A stretch of 54,126 nucleotides of DNA from NCBI GenBank assembly GCA_964250615.1, contig CAXUGM010000024.1. One strand, written 5' to 3'. Origin of the DNA: Blautia sp900556555. Lineage in GTDB: Bacteria > Bacillota > Clostridia > Lachnospirales > Lachnospiraceae. Every line of letters starts with the position of its first letter. Within the stretch, counting starts at the first letter, position 1. A program made the position numbers and the translations under genes. Below are positions 43,055-51,955 of the stretch, piece after piece. The notes beneath the pieces are model-generated. The model made no database searches and was not told the DNA's origin. It was given only the letters and a program-made list of their open reading frames with translations.

Positions 43055-43837
43055 ATGCAAAACTATTCAGGAGAAATTGATTTGCAGTATCATTTGCAGC
43101 TTCGTCCGGGAGACGTAGGCCATTATGTGATTCTGCCGGGAGACCCTAAACGATGTGCAAAGATTGCAGAACATTTTGAACAGCCAAGGCTTATGGCTGA
43201 CAGCAGGGAATACGTCACCTACACAGGGTATCTTGACGGGGAAAAGGTCAGCGTCACTTCCACCGGAATCGGTGGTCCGTCTGCATCCATTGCAATGGAA
43301 GAACTGGTCCGGTGCGGTGCGGATACGTTTATCAGGGTAGGAACCTGTGGCGGTATCGATATGGAGGTAAAAGGCGGGGATATCGTCATAGCAACCGGGG
43401 CTATCCGTGCAGAGGGAACCAGCAAAGAATACGCACCCATTGAATTCCCGGCAGTGGCAGATCTGGATGTGACCAATGCTCTGGTGGAAGCCGCAAAAGC
43501 ATGCGGGTATTCTTACCATACAGGAATTGTACAATGTAAAGATGCTTTTTACGGGCAGCATGAACCGGAAACAAAACCAGTAAGCTATGAGCTGCTGAAC
43601 AAGTGGGAGGCATGGAAACGTCTTGGATGTAAGGCTTCCGAGATGGAATCAGCAGCATTATTCGTAGTTGCATCTTATCTGAAAGTCCGGGCAGGCTCTG
43701 ATTTTCTTGTGATTGGAAACCAGGAGAGGGACAGAGCGGGACTGGAAAATCCGATTGTACATGAGACGGAGGCAGCTATTGGGGTAGCTGTGGAGGCACT
43801 GAAAATTCTGATCAGAAAGGACAGAGAGGGAAGATGA
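43055..43837 (+). CDS. udp: Uridine phosphorylase
   Basis: Splits uridine to uracil and ribose-1-phosphate for salvage and energy. The 260-residue protein opens with the family's HYVILPGDPKRCAKIAEHF, then FIRVGTCGGIDMEVKGGDIV and the substrate motif KASEMESAALFVVA near residue 195. Start choice: AGAGGTG is placed 6 bp before the ATG at 43055; the GTG at 43046 overlaps that site. Purine-nucleoside phosphorylases share the fold, but the EMESAAL context and linkage to cdd support uridine. It overlaps cdd by 4 bp. Confidence 0.9.
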   Translation: MQNYSGEIDLQYHLQLRPGDVGHYVILPGDPKRCAKIAEHFEQPRLMADSREYVTYTGYLDGEKVSVTSTGIGGPSASIAMEELVRCGADTFIRVGTCGGIDMEVKGGDIVIATGAIRAEGTSKEYAPIEFPAVADLDVTNALVEAAKACGYSYHTGIVQCKDAFYGQHEPETKPVSYELLNKWEAWKRLGCKASEMESAALFVVASYLKVRAGSDFLVIGNQERDRAGLENPIVHETEAAIGVAVEALKILIRKDREGR

Positions 43838-44259
43838 CAGAGGAGATGAAACAGGAACTGGTGGCAAAGGCTCTGGAGGCAAGATTCTATTCCTATGCAC
43901 CGTATTCGGACTTCCGGGTGGGAGCAGCGCTTCTTTGCAGAAACGGAGACATTGTTACTGGTTGTAATATTGAAAATGCTGCGTATGGACCTACCAATTG
44001 TGCAGAGCGCACGGCTGTGTTTAAGGCTGTTTCGGAAGGGATTCAGGAGTTTGACGCCATTGCCATTGCCGGAGGGCCGGGACTGGAGCCTCCCAGGGAG
44101 GTTGCAGCACCTTGCGGAGTCTGCCGTCAGGTTTTGAGAGAATTTTGCGAGCCGGAGACTTTTCTGGTATTATTGGGAAAGGGAGATGGAAGCTGGCAGG
44201 AATATACCCTGGAGGAATTGCTTCCATTGGGATTTTCTGGTAAAAACTTAGAGAAGTAA
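43834..44259 (+). CDS. cdd: Cytidine deaminase
   Basis: Zinc enzyme converting cytidine to uridine, which feeds the udp product upstream. The 141-residue protein has the CDA motif TNCAERTAVF with the catalytic Glu and PCGVCRQVLREF with the other two Cys ligands. The start overlaps the udp stop (ATGA), so translation is coupled. glgX follows 12 bp downstream, and the three genes probably share one mRNA. Confidence 0.94.
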   Translation: MTEEMKQELVAKALEARFYSYAPYSDFRVGAALLCRNGDIVTGCNIENAAYGPTNCAERTAVFKAVSEGIQEFDAIAIAGGPGLEPPREVAAPCGVCRQVLREFCEPETFLVLLGKGDGSWQEYTLEELLPLGFSGKNLEK

Positions 44260-44271
44260 GGGAGAAGAATT

Positions 44272-46404
44272 GTGAAATTTTATAGTCATAAATATATACT
44301 AGAGAATGAGGTTCCTGTCAATCCAATGGCAGAGATTGACGGGTTTCAAGTGCGGCCCGGCATGTTTGATGTAAATGGTGCGACTGCACTGCCGAATGGA
44401 GTCAGTTTTACGGTTCATACGCATAATGGAACATCCTGTGAGCTTTTGCTGTTTCACAGAGGCGAGGAAGAACCTTATGCAGTGCTGCCTTTCCCGGAGG
44501 CATATAAGATTGGGGATGTGTACTCCATGATTGTTTATGATCTCAATGTGGAAGATTTTGAATATGCATACCGTATTGATGGGCCGAACAAACCAAAGAA
44601 GGGATTGCTTTTTGATAAAAATAACGTGCTTTTAGATCCATATGCCAGAGTGGTCGCAGGCCAGAGAATCTGGGGCGAGCGGAAGCAGGGTGCCTATCAT
44701 GCCAGGGTGCTGAAAGATGTCTTCGACTGGGGAGACAGGAAGCAATCCCATAAAGACTTGTGTGATCTGGTCATCTATGAGCTCCACGTAAGAGGGTTTA
44801 CCCAGCATCCGTCTTCGAAGGTAAAGCATAGAGGAACCTTTGAAGGGCTGAGGGAGAAAATCCCGTATTTAAAGGAGCTGGGGGTCAATGCAGTAGAACT
44901 GATGCCGATTTTTGAATTTGATGAGACCATGAATGCCAGGGAAGTCAATGGGCAGAAGCTTCTGGAATACTGGGGCTATAATACAGTCAGTTTCTTTGCA
45001 CCGAATACCAGTTATATTGCACAGGATGAGTATAACCAGGAAGGAACAGAGTTAAAGGAACTGATCAAAGAGCTTCATGAAAATCACATTGAAGTGATTC
45101 TGGATGTTGTGTTTAATCACACAGCAGAAGGAAATGAGAAGGGACCTGTATTCTGCTTTAAAGGAATGGATAACAATCTGTATTATATGCTCACTCCAGA
45201 TGGAAATTACTATAATTTCAGCGGATGCGGCAATACTTTGAACTGCAATCATCCCATTGTAAGACAGATGATCCTGGAATGTCTCCGCTATTGGACTGTG
45301 AGTTACCGGGTGGATGGTTTCCGCTTTGATCTTGCAAGTATTTTGGGAAGAAATGCCAATGGTTCCCCGATGAACAATCCGCCGCTTTTGGAAAGTTTGG
45401 CTAATGACCCAGTGTTAAGCAATGTAAAACTTATTGCAGAAGCCTGGGATGCAGGCGGCCTGTACCAGGTCGGTAGTTTTCCAGCAGGAAGACGGTGGGC
45501 AGAATGGAATGGAAGATACAGGGATACCATGAGAGGATATCTCAAAGGAGAAAACTGGGAAGCCTGGAATGCGGCCTGGAGGCTTTGTGGCTCCGGTGAT
45601 ATGTATGGAGGGCTGACGGTGAATGATAATAGAGACTATGTCGGCTATAATTCCTCCATTAATTTCTTTACCTGCCATGATGGTTTTACCCTGTATGACT
45701 TATATTCATATAATGACAAGCACAATGAAAATAATGGCTGGAATAACACAGACGGGGCAAATGATAACAGGAGCTGGAACTGTGGGGCAGAGGGGGATAC
45801 CAGTGATCCGGAAGTTTTGAAGCTCCGCTACCGGATGATCCGCAATGCCTGTGCTCTCTTGATGTGCAGCAGGGGAACACCTATGTTTCTGGCCGGAGAC
45901 GAATTTGGTAACACCCAGTATGGAAATAATAATTCCTACTGTCAGGATAATGAGATTTCATGGCTTGACTGGACATACCTGGAAAAAAACAGGGATTTAT
46001 TCGAGTTTTTCAAATTTATGATTGCATACAGACACAAGCATGCTATCATTAGAAAGAAACTTCCAAATGCTGTTTGTGGGATGGAGCCGATTCATGCCCA
46101 CGATGTGCGGGCAGAGAACACCAACCTCCCGGATGGAACCAGAACCTTTGCGGTCAGCTTTGCCGGTTATGATAAGAAAAAAGGGGAAGATGACCTGGTG
46201 TATATTGCACTGAATACTTACTGGGAGGATGTGGAGATTACCTTGCCGGATCTTCACAAGAGAGGTTCCTGGTATTTAAGTGCGAATACGTATGGAGACG
46301 GGGAAGGAAGATATTGTTATCCGGAAGGACAAGAAATAAGAATTGACGGTTCTTTTGTCATGCGTCCAAGATCAGTGGCAGTATTTACAGGAAAGACGTT
46401 CTAA
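44272..46404 (+). CDS. glgX: Glycogen debranching enzyme (GH13, isoamylase/GlgX type)
   Basis: Removes alpha-1,6 branches of glycogen, releasing maltodextrins. The 710-residue cytosolic protein has an N-terminal CBM48-like domain (residues about 24-140), then a GH13 barrel with region I VILDVVFNHTAEGN, nucleophile Asp in YRVDGFRFDLAS, acid/base Glu in LIAEAWDAGG and Asp in FTCHDGFT. No signal peptide. The gene starts with GTG preceded by GGGAGAAG. It sits 13 kb from glgCD but plausibly completes the same glycogen cycle; coupling with nucleoside salvage genes is unusual. Confidence 0.9.
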   Translation: MKFYSHKYILENEVPVNPMAEIDGFQVRPGMFDVNGATALPNGVSFTVHTHNGTSCELLLFHRGEEEPYAVLPFPEAYKIGDVYSMIVYDLNVEDFEYAYRIDGPNKPKKGLLFDKNNVLLDPYARVVAGQRIWGERKQGAYHARVLKDVFDWGDRKQSHKDLCDLVIYELHVRGFTQHPSSKVKHRGTFEGLREKIPYLKELGVNAVELMPIFEFDETMNAREVNGQKLLEYWGYNTVSFFAPNTSYIAQDEYNQEGTELKELIKELHENHIEVILDVVFNHTAEGNEKGPVFCFKGMDNNLYYMLTPDGNYYNFSGCGNTLNCNHPIVRQMILECLRYWTVSYRVDGFRFDLASILGRNANGSPMNNPPLLESLANDPVLSNVKLIAEAWDAGGLYQVGSFPAGRRWAEWNGRYRDTMRGYLKGENWEAWNAAWRLCGSGDMYGGLTVNDNRDYVGYNSSINFFTCHDGFTLYDLYSYNDKHNENNGWNNTDGANDNRSWNCGAEGDTSDPEVLKLRYRMIRNACALLMCSRGTPMFLAGDEFGNTQYGNNNSYCQDNEISWLDWTYLEKNRDLFEFFKFMIAYRHKHAIIRKKLPNAVCGMEPIHAHDVRAENTNLPDGTRTFAVSFAGYDKKKGEDDLVYIALNTYWEDVEITLPDLHKRGSWYLSANTYGDGEGRYCYPEGQEIRIDGSFVMRPRSVAVFTGKTF

Positions 46405-46412
46405 AAGTATAT

Positions 46413-46470
46413 AAGACTGCCCCATCAGGCAGATATCTTAAAAAGATATGCGTGATGGGGCAGTCTTGTT
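46413..46470 (+). terminator. udp-cdd-glgX terminator
   Basis: A long stem: AAGACTGCCCCATCA pairs with TGATGGGGCAGTCTT, with an inner GATATCTT/AAGATAT helix, followed by GTTTT. It is also correctly placed to stop transcription from the convergent gene. Confidence 0.88.
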
Positions 46471-46487
46471 TTATGAAAAAAAGAGCT

Positions 46488-47096
46488 TTAAGCGTCAGGA
46501 TTCCATTCTCTGTAGGTTTCGGCCAGAAGCTTCACCAGAAATTCTTTCGAAAACTGGCTGGTATCTACACAGAAATTATAGTTTTCCGGGTCATTCCATT
46601 TTTCGTCAGTAAAGAACTCATAATAGGCTTTTCTTGATTTGTCGGTCTTACGAATCAGGGCTCTGGCACTGCGGTCTTCTCTTCCGAGGCGTTCCATGAC
46701 CCGCTGTACACGGTATTCATATGGTGCATAAACAAAGAGACTGAGGCATTTGCCACGAAGAAGATAATTTGCACATCTTCCAACAATGATGCAGTCTTCT
46801 TTTTGAGCCAGATCTTCAATAATTTTCGACTGGGTCTCAAACAGGACATCATTCATAGGATGAAAATGATACTGGGGCTGCATCTGCATCTGATCTTTAA
46901 TGGGAAGACGCCACTGGCTGGCTTTTTTTTCATCTACTTTTAACAACTCTTCATAAGGGATATCATTCTCTTCACTTGCAAGACGGATGAGTTCCTGGTC
47001 ATAAAAATGGATTCCAAGTTCTTCGGCAAGTGCTTTTCCAAGAAGCCTTCCGCCGCTTCCATACATACGGTTAATTGTGATAATACGATGAGCCAT
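46488..47096 (-). CDS. Cytidylate kinase-like family protein
   Basis: A 202-residue P-loop protein of the cytidylate-kinase-like group that is common in Lachnospiraceae and distinct from the essential Cmk. The P-loop is RMYGSGGRLLGKALAEELG near residue 9, with DCIIVGRCANYLLRG as the nucleoside-binding strand and RKTDKSRKAYYEFFTDEKW as the lid. Substrate unproven; dCMP/CMP is only the family guess. Divergent from the LCP gene with 304 bp between. AGGAGG is upstream of the ATG. Confidence 0.87.
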   Translation of the reverse strand: MAHRIITINRMYGSGGRLLGKALAEELGIHFYDQELIRLASEENDIPYEELLKVDEKKASQWRLPIKDQMQMQPQYHFHPMNDVLFETQSKIIEDLAQKEDCIIVGRCANYLLRGKCLSLFVYAPYEYRVQRVMERLGREDRSARALIRKTDKSRKAYYEFFTDEKWNDPENYNFCVDTSQFSKEFLVKLLAETYREWNPDA

Positions 47097-47195
47097 ACAA
47101 AAACCTCCTTACATATATAAGATACGAACCTTTTTTCTGAATTTATTATAACATAAATATTCCGAAAATTCCACAAATACAAAGAAAATGAAGAA

Positions 47196-47222
47196 ATATT
47201 TTCGAAGATATTTTCGAAGATA
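47196..47222. repeat. Tandem ATATTTTCGAAG motif in the divergent promoter region
   Basis: ATATTTTCGAAG occurs twice head to tail. A related inverted form, AATATTCCGAAAATT, lies about 40 bp away (47156-47170), just upstream of a minus-strand TATAAT (47145-47150). The copies centre on TTCGAA, so they could be operators that serve the genes on both sides. Confidence 0.55.
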
Positions 47223-47308
47223 CATAAAAGAGATGCACAGGAATAAGAAAAGGAGCATGGGACTTGCAAAGACAGGAATAATTTTTGGGGAATTCTATTT
47301 TCATAAGG

Positions 47309-47337
47309 TTGCATTTTCCACACAGATATATTATATT
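47309..47337 (+). promoter_or_regulatory. Probable LCP gene promoter
   Basis: TTGCAT, 17 bp, TATATT, about 65 bp before the start codon. Confidence 0.5.
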
Positions 47338-47400
47338 AAAAGTTGTAGTTTTAAAAGGACGACAGATTGTGTTAACGTATTAAAATAAGGAGAATGAAAA

Positions 47401-48933
47401 ATGGAGAACACAAATCGTAAAAAAAAGATGAGCCCGGCTAAACGAAGACGGAAACGTATCAATAAAGCCTTTCGTATTGCCGGAGAAATTCTGGTTGGGA
47501 TTCAAATTCTTGTGACTCTTGTTTTTATTGCATTTATATGGAGACTGGGAATGATTCCTACAAAGCTGGTGGCAGGACTGGCTGCTATTTTGCTGGTGTT
47601 TGCAGCACTGCTCTTTACTATGCAGGTGATTACAAGAGGAAAAGCAGTAGTCAGTAAACTGGTAAGTATTCTGATGTCGGCAGTTCTTGTTTTTGGTTCC
47701 GTGTATTTGTTCAGAACCCATAATGCAGTAGCAGATATCAGTGGTGATTCCCTTGGAAAACAGGTAGACAGTGTTCTGGTAGCTGTATTACAGGATGACC
47801 CGGCAGAAAAAGTTCAGGATACCGCAGACTATATTTATGGTGTGCAGCATAGTGCTGTGGAAGACGAAATTCACTATGCCATGAAAAAGATAAATGAGGA
47901 TACCGGTGCAGAGGTTATGACTGCTGAGTATAATACCCTTAATGAACAGGCAGCAGCTCTTCTGGACGGAAGTGTCCAGGCAATGGTATATAACGAAGCG
48001 TATGGCGGAATTCTGGATGAAGTATATGAAGGCTTCAGTAGCAAGACAAAGATTATCGGCCAGTATAGTATCGAAAGCGAGCCCACAGAGGAGGAAACGG
48101 TACTTGCAGGTGCAGCGGCTGAGGTAGATGTAAAAGACGAAACCTTTAGTATGTATATCAGCGGAATTGATGTATATGGCCCGGTTTCTTCTAAGAGCAG
48201 AAGTGACGTAAATATTATTGCTACAGTAAATCCTGCTACGAAACAGATTCTCCTTACCAACACCCCGAGAGACTACTATGTTCCGATTCCGGGAATTACA
48301 GGAGAAGGCAAGGATAAGCTGACCCACGCAGGAATCTACGGTGTGGATAAGTCAATGGCTACTCTTGGACAGTTATATGGAATCGAGATTCCATTCTACG
48401 CAAGAGTAAACTTTACCTCTCTAATCACCATGGTAGATTTGATGGGAGGCATTGATGTAAATTCAGATTATGCATTTACAACTAGTGGTGCCGGTGGTGC
48501 TGTTATGTCTGTGCAGCAGGGATTGAATCACTTTAACGGTAAACAGGCTCTTGCTTTTGCAAGAGAACGTTATAATGTTCCAGGTGGGGATAACCAGAGA
48601 GGTAAAGACCAGATGGCGGTTATCCAGGCTATGTTCAAGAAAATGATCACACCGGAAATGCTGATGAAAGCACCAACATTAATCTCAGAAATCAGTGACA
48701 GCGTAGAAACAAATATGTCTATGGATCAGATTCAAAACCTGATTCAGAGCCAGTTAAGTACAGGTGGAAACTGGACTATTAAATCTGCAGCAGCAGAAGG
48801 AACTGGTGACAGCCAGTATTGCTATTCCATGCCGGGAACTGCTTTATATGTTATGCAGCCGAACATGGAATCTGTAGAAAATGTAAAAGCTCTGATGCAG
48901 ATGGTAAAAGATGGAGAACAGCTTCCAGAATAA
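47401..48933 (+). CDS. LCP (LytR-CpsA-Psr) family cell-wall glycopolymer ligase
   Basis: Transfers teichoic-acid or capsule-type polymers to peptidoglycan outside the membrane. The 510-residue protein begins with a basic cytosolic tail (KKKMSPAKRRRKRINKAF), then three hydrophobic segments (residues about 28-50, 56-76, 83-101), and an extracellular LCP domain from about residue 245 with SRSDVNIIATVNPATKQILL and the catalytic-site arginines in TNTPRDYYVPI and FARERYNVPGGDNQRGKDQM. The preceding region (residues 115-240) is an accessory domain found in this subfamily. RBS AAGGAG precedes the ATG. No terminator before the lysine riboswitch is apparent. Confidence 0.9.
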   Translation: MENTNRKKKMSPAKRRRKRINKAFRIAGEILVGIQILVTLVFIAFIWRLGMIPTKLVAGLAAILLVFAALLFTMQVITRGKAVVSKLVSILMSAVLVFGSVYLFRTHNAVADISGDSLGKQVDSVLVAVLQDDPAEKVQDTADYIYGVQHSAVEDEIHYAMKKINEDTGAEVMTAEYNTLNEQAAALLDGSVQAMVYNEAYGGILDEVYEGFSSKTKIIGQYSIESEPTEEETVLAGAAAEVDVKDETFSMYISGIDVYGPVSSKSRSDVNIIATVNPATKQILLTNTPRDYYVPIPGITGEGKDKLTHAGIYGVDKSMATLGQLYGIEIPFYARVNFTSLITMVDLMGGIDVNSDYAFTTSGAGGAVMSVQQGLNHFNGKQALAFARERYNVPGGDNQRGKDQMAVIQAMFKKMITPEMLMKAPTLISEISDSVETNMSMDQIQNLIQSQLSTGGNWTIKSAAAEGTGDSQYCYSMPGTALYVMQPNMESVENVKALMQMVKDGEQLPE

Positions 48934-48947
48934 TTTAAGATTATGTA

Positions 48948-48976
48948 TTGGCATATCGGTAAATAAGTGATATGAT
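48948..48976 (+). promoter_or_regulatory. Promoter of the lysine riboswitch
   Basis: TTGGCA, 17 bp, TATGAT. A hairpin GTTCTGGC/GCCAGGAAC (48995-49015) follows near the predicted start site. Confidence 0.65.
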
Positions 48977-49023
48977 AGAAAAACAGAAAAAACGGTTCTG
49001 GCGTATGCCAGGAACGATATTAT

Positions 49024-49182
49024 GATAGAGGCGCAGGTTTCAAGAGTATAACACTGCACAAGGCAGGGCAGCCGCAGTGTTAGAAAGGGGAAACTGCCGA
49101 AGAAGTAAGATCCGCCCGGGATGTTGCTTCTGGGATGTTGCAGAATATGCAGCAGACTGTCACGGAATCGTGGAGCGCTATC
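49024..49182 (+). ncRNA. Lysine riboswitch (L box)
   Basis: The aptamer that binds lysine. GATAG (49024-49028) and CTATC (49178-49182) close P1. The conserved core elements AGAGGCGCAGG, CAAGAGTA, GAAAGGGGAAACUGCCGAAG and the terminal GGAGCGC are present, as are helices such as AACACTGC/GCAGTGTT. It is followed by a terminator and then the carrier gene, so expression should be shut off when lysine is plentiful. Confidence 0.93.
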
Positions 49183-49211
49183 AGCATTGGTCATAATGAA
49201 TTTTGTATGAG

Positions 49212-49257
49212 AAAACCATGAATGCGTTCCCGAAGGGGGATATCGTTCATGGTTTTT
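49212..49257 (+). terminator. Riboswitch expression-platform terminator
   Basis: AAAACCATGAA pairs with TTCATGGTTTT, with an inner TCCC/GGGGA stem, and runs into five Ts. It must be suppressed when lysine is scarce. Confidence 0.9.
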
Positions 49258-49296
49258 CTGTTTTTGAAAGGTAAAAAAGAAAGAGAGGAAATGATT

Positions 49297-50913
49297 ATGA
49301 CACACAAGAAAAGAAAAATCTGGGTGGGAATCGTTACAGCACTGGTGATGACAGCCTTATTTGCAGTAACTGTTTTTGCCGGGGAAGGGGATGCACCAAA
49401 GCCACAAATGTATGCAACCTTCTGGTCTTTAGTACCTCCGGTGATTGCCATTGGGCTTGCCCTAATTACAAAAGAGGTATATAGTTCTCTGTTTGTGGGT
49501 ATTTTAGTGGGTGCGTTGTTTGCATCAGATTTCCAGTTTGAGAGAACGGTACTGAACATCCTGGAAGGCGGATTTATTGGCGTTTTGTCCAATTCCTATA
49601 ACGTTGGAATTTTAATTTTCCTGGTAATTCTGGGAGCGATGGTATGTATGATGAATGCGGCAGGCGGCTCCGCAGCTTTTGGACGCTGGGCAAGTGTTCA
49701 TATTAAGACAAGAGTGGGAGCTCAGATTTCTACGATTATTTTAGGTATGCTGATTTTTGTGGATGACTATTTTAACTGCCTTACAGTAGGAAGTGTTATG
49801 CGCCCAATCACAGACAAGCATAATGTTTCAAAGGCGAAGTTTGCGTATTTAATTGATGCCACAGCAGCACCAATCTGTATCATTGCACCAATTTCATCCT
49901 GGGCAGCCGCAGTTAGTGGTTTTGTAGAGGGAGAAGATGGACTGGCTATTTTTATCAAAGCGATTCCGTATAACTTTTATGCGTTGCTGACAATCATTAT
50001 GATGTTTGGCCTGGTCCTTATGAAAGTAGATTTTGGACCAATGGCAGTCCATGAGGCTAATGCATTGAAAGGTGATATTTATACAAGCGGCCAGCGTGTA
50101 GATGCCGGAGAATCTGTAAAACCGAATCCAAAGGGAAAAGTGATTGACCTGGTGGTTCCGATTATCATTCTGATTATCTGCTGTATTACTGGTATGATTT
50201 ATACAGGCGGATTTTTCAGCGGTACTGATTTTGTTACTGCATTTTCCAAGAGTGATGCATCTCTGGCTTTGTCTATTGGAAGTGTCTTCGCATTGCTTCT
50301 TACTGTGATTTTCTATGTATGCAGAAAAGTGCTTACCTTTAGGGGATGTATGGAATGTATTCCAGAAGGATTCAAGGCAATGGTTCCTGCAATCATGATT
50401 CTGACTTTTGCATGGACCTTAAAGGTTATGACCGACAGTCTGGGGGCAGATGTGTTCGTGGCAACAGCTATGAAGTCTGCTGCGGGCGGACTGATGAACC
50501 TGCTTCCTGCAATTATCTTCCTGGTAGGATGTTTCCTGGCATTTGCTACAGGAACTTCATGGGGAACTTTTGGTATCTTGATTCCAATCGTAGTTGCAGT
50601 CTTTGAAAAAATGAATCCAGAGCTGATGATTATCTCTATTTCAGCATGTATGGCAGGTGCGGTATGTGGAGATCACTGTTCACCGATTTCAGATACTACC
50701 ATCATGGCTTCAGCAGGAGCACAGTGTAATCATGTGAATCATGTATCTACACAGCTTCCCTATGCGATTACTGTTGCAGCGGTAAGTTTCGTAACCTATA
50801 TTGTAGCTGGTTTTGTACAGCGTGCATGGATTGCACTTCCTGTTGGAATCGTACTTATGCTGGCTGCCTTAGTGGTTATCAAAAAAATACATGGAAATAA
50901 AAAAGTGAAATAA
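49297..50913 (+). CDS. NhaC-family antiporter, predicted lysine transporter
   Basis: A 538-residue membrane protein of the Na+/H+ antiporter NhaC family. It shows about 11-12 segments, the GHMVAxxx-like ASSDFQF and SAACMAGAVCGDHCSPISDTT motif near the C-terminus, typical of the family. Start choice: GAGAGGA is best placed for ATG 49297, not for the ATG six bases before it. NhaC-family carriers under L-box control were predicted to import lysine (the LysW group), and this gene has the riboswitch directly upstream. It ends in its own terminator. Confidence 0.88.
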   Translation: MTHKKRKIWVGIVTALVMTALFAVTVFAGEGDAPKPQMYATFWSLVPPVIAIGLALITKEVYSSLFVGILVGALFASDFQFERTVLNILEGGFIGVLSNSYNVGILIFLVILGAMVCMMNAAGGSAAFGRWASVHIKTRVGAQISTIILGMLIFVDDYFNCLTVGSVMRPITDKHNVSKAKFAYLIDATAAPICIIAPISSWAAAVSGFVEGEDGLAIFIKAIPYNFYALLTIIMMFGLVLMKVDFGPMAVHEANALKGDIYTSGQRVDAGESVKPNPKGKVIDLVVPIIILIICCITGMIYTGGFFSGTDFVTAFSKSDASLALSIGSVFALLLTVIFYVCRKVLTFRGCMECIPEGFKAMVPAIMILTFAWTLKVMTDSLGADVFVATAMKSAAGGLMNLLPAIIFLVGCFLAFATGTSWGTFGILIPIVVAVFEKMNPELMIISISACMAGAVCGDHCSPISDTTIMASAGAQCNHVNHVSTQLPYAITVAAVSFVTYIVAGFVQRAWIALPVGIVLMLAALVVIKKIHGNKKVK

Positions 50914-50917
50914 AAAG

Positions 50918-50976
50918 AAAACCGTGGAAACAGCGGGTGGAAGATTGTTATTCCCCTGCTGTTTTTGCGGTTTTTT
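50918..50976 (+). terminator. Terminator after the NhaC-family gene
   Basis: AAAACCG pairs with CGGTTTT and AACAGCGGG with CCCTGCTGTT, a two-part stem, followed by Ts. Confidence 0.82.
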
Positions 50977-50987
50977 ATGAGCATCAA

Positions 50988-51767
50988 TTAAGAACGCAGA
51001 TAGGTACGCATGTTCTTCAAAGCATGTTTTTCTAACCGGCTTACCTGAGCCTGGGAAATACCGATTTCCTGGGCAACCTCCATCTGGGTGCGCCCTTCAT
51101 AGAAACGCATCTCTACAATTCGCCGTTCCCGTTTGTCTAAACGTTTCAAGGCTTCTTTTAGAGAAAGGTCTTCAATCCAGTTCTCCTCTTTGTTCTTTTT
51201 GTCGCTGATCTGATCCATAACATAGAGCGTATCCCCTCCCTCCGTGTAAACTGGCTCATACAGGCTTACCGGGCTTTGAATCGCATCAAGTGCATAGACG
51301 ATTTCTTCTTTTTCAATGCCGGTCTCTTCTGCAATTTCATTAAGGGTAGGCTCTTTTAAATGGGTTTTCATATAGTTTTCCCTGGCATAGATTGCCTTGT
51401 AAGCAGTATCTCTTAATGAACGGCTTACACGGATAGAATTGTTGTCCCTCAGATAACGCCTGATTTCTCCGATGATCATAGGAACAGCATAAGTAGAGAA
51501 TTTGACATTCAACGTAGTATCAAAATTATCAATGGCTTTCATAAGCCCGACACAGCCGATTTGAAACAGGTCATCTGCATTTTCATTACTGTTAGAAAAA
51601 CGTTTGATAACACTAAGTACCAGACGGAGATTTCCCTTGATATATTGCTCTCTTGCCTGGGAATCTCCTTGTTTGATGCGTTCAAATAATAAATCTTTTT
51701 CTTCATTGGTAAGTACAGGAAGATGTGAGGTGTTCACACCACAGATTTCAACTTTATTAAGTGCCAT
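50988..51767 (-). CDS. sigG: Sporulation sigma factor SigG
   Basis: Late forespore-specific sigma factor. The 259-residue protein opens with KVEICGVNTSHLPVLT, a hallmark of SigG, then sigma region 2 (ADDLFQIGCVGLMKAIDNFD) and region 4 with the HTH TQMEVAQEIGISQAQVSRLEK. Length and motif order match Clostridia SigG. The upstream region does not show a clear sigma-F or sigma-G promoter by eye. Its presence indicates a spore-forming organism. Confidence 0.94.
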   Translation of the reverse strand: MALNKVEICGVNTSHLPVLTNEEKDLLFERIKQGDSQAREQYIKGNLRLVLSVIKRFSNSNENADDLFQIGCVGLMKAIDNFDTTLNVKFSTYAVPMIIGEIRRYLRDNNSIRVSRSLRDTAYKAIYARENYMKTHLKEPTLNEIAEETGIEKEEIVYALDAIQSPVSLYEPVYTEGGDTLYVMDQISDKKNKEENWIEDLSLKEALKRLDKRERRIVEMRFYEGRTQMEVAQEIGISQAQVSRLEKHALKNMRTYLRS

Positions 51768-51861
51768 AGCAAGAATCCTCCAATCGTGTTCTACTAAGAA
51801 TGATTCTCACCACAGGGAAACAATATACTGAAAACAGGTAAATTTAATAAAGTTTTAGACC

Positions 51862-51890
51862 TTGACAGAAAAATACAGAATTTTTAGATG
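51862..51890 (+). promoter_or_regulatory. Possible deoB promoter
   Basis: TTGACA, 17 bp, TAGATG. The -35 box is perfect but the -10 box is weak; a TAAAAT lies further on at the wrong spacing. Confidence 0.35.
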
Positions 51891-51955
51891 ATTTATGGTA
51901 AAATAGCAGAAAGAACTAGTTGTGTGAATGGAAGCAGAAAAATGGGAGTGAGAAC

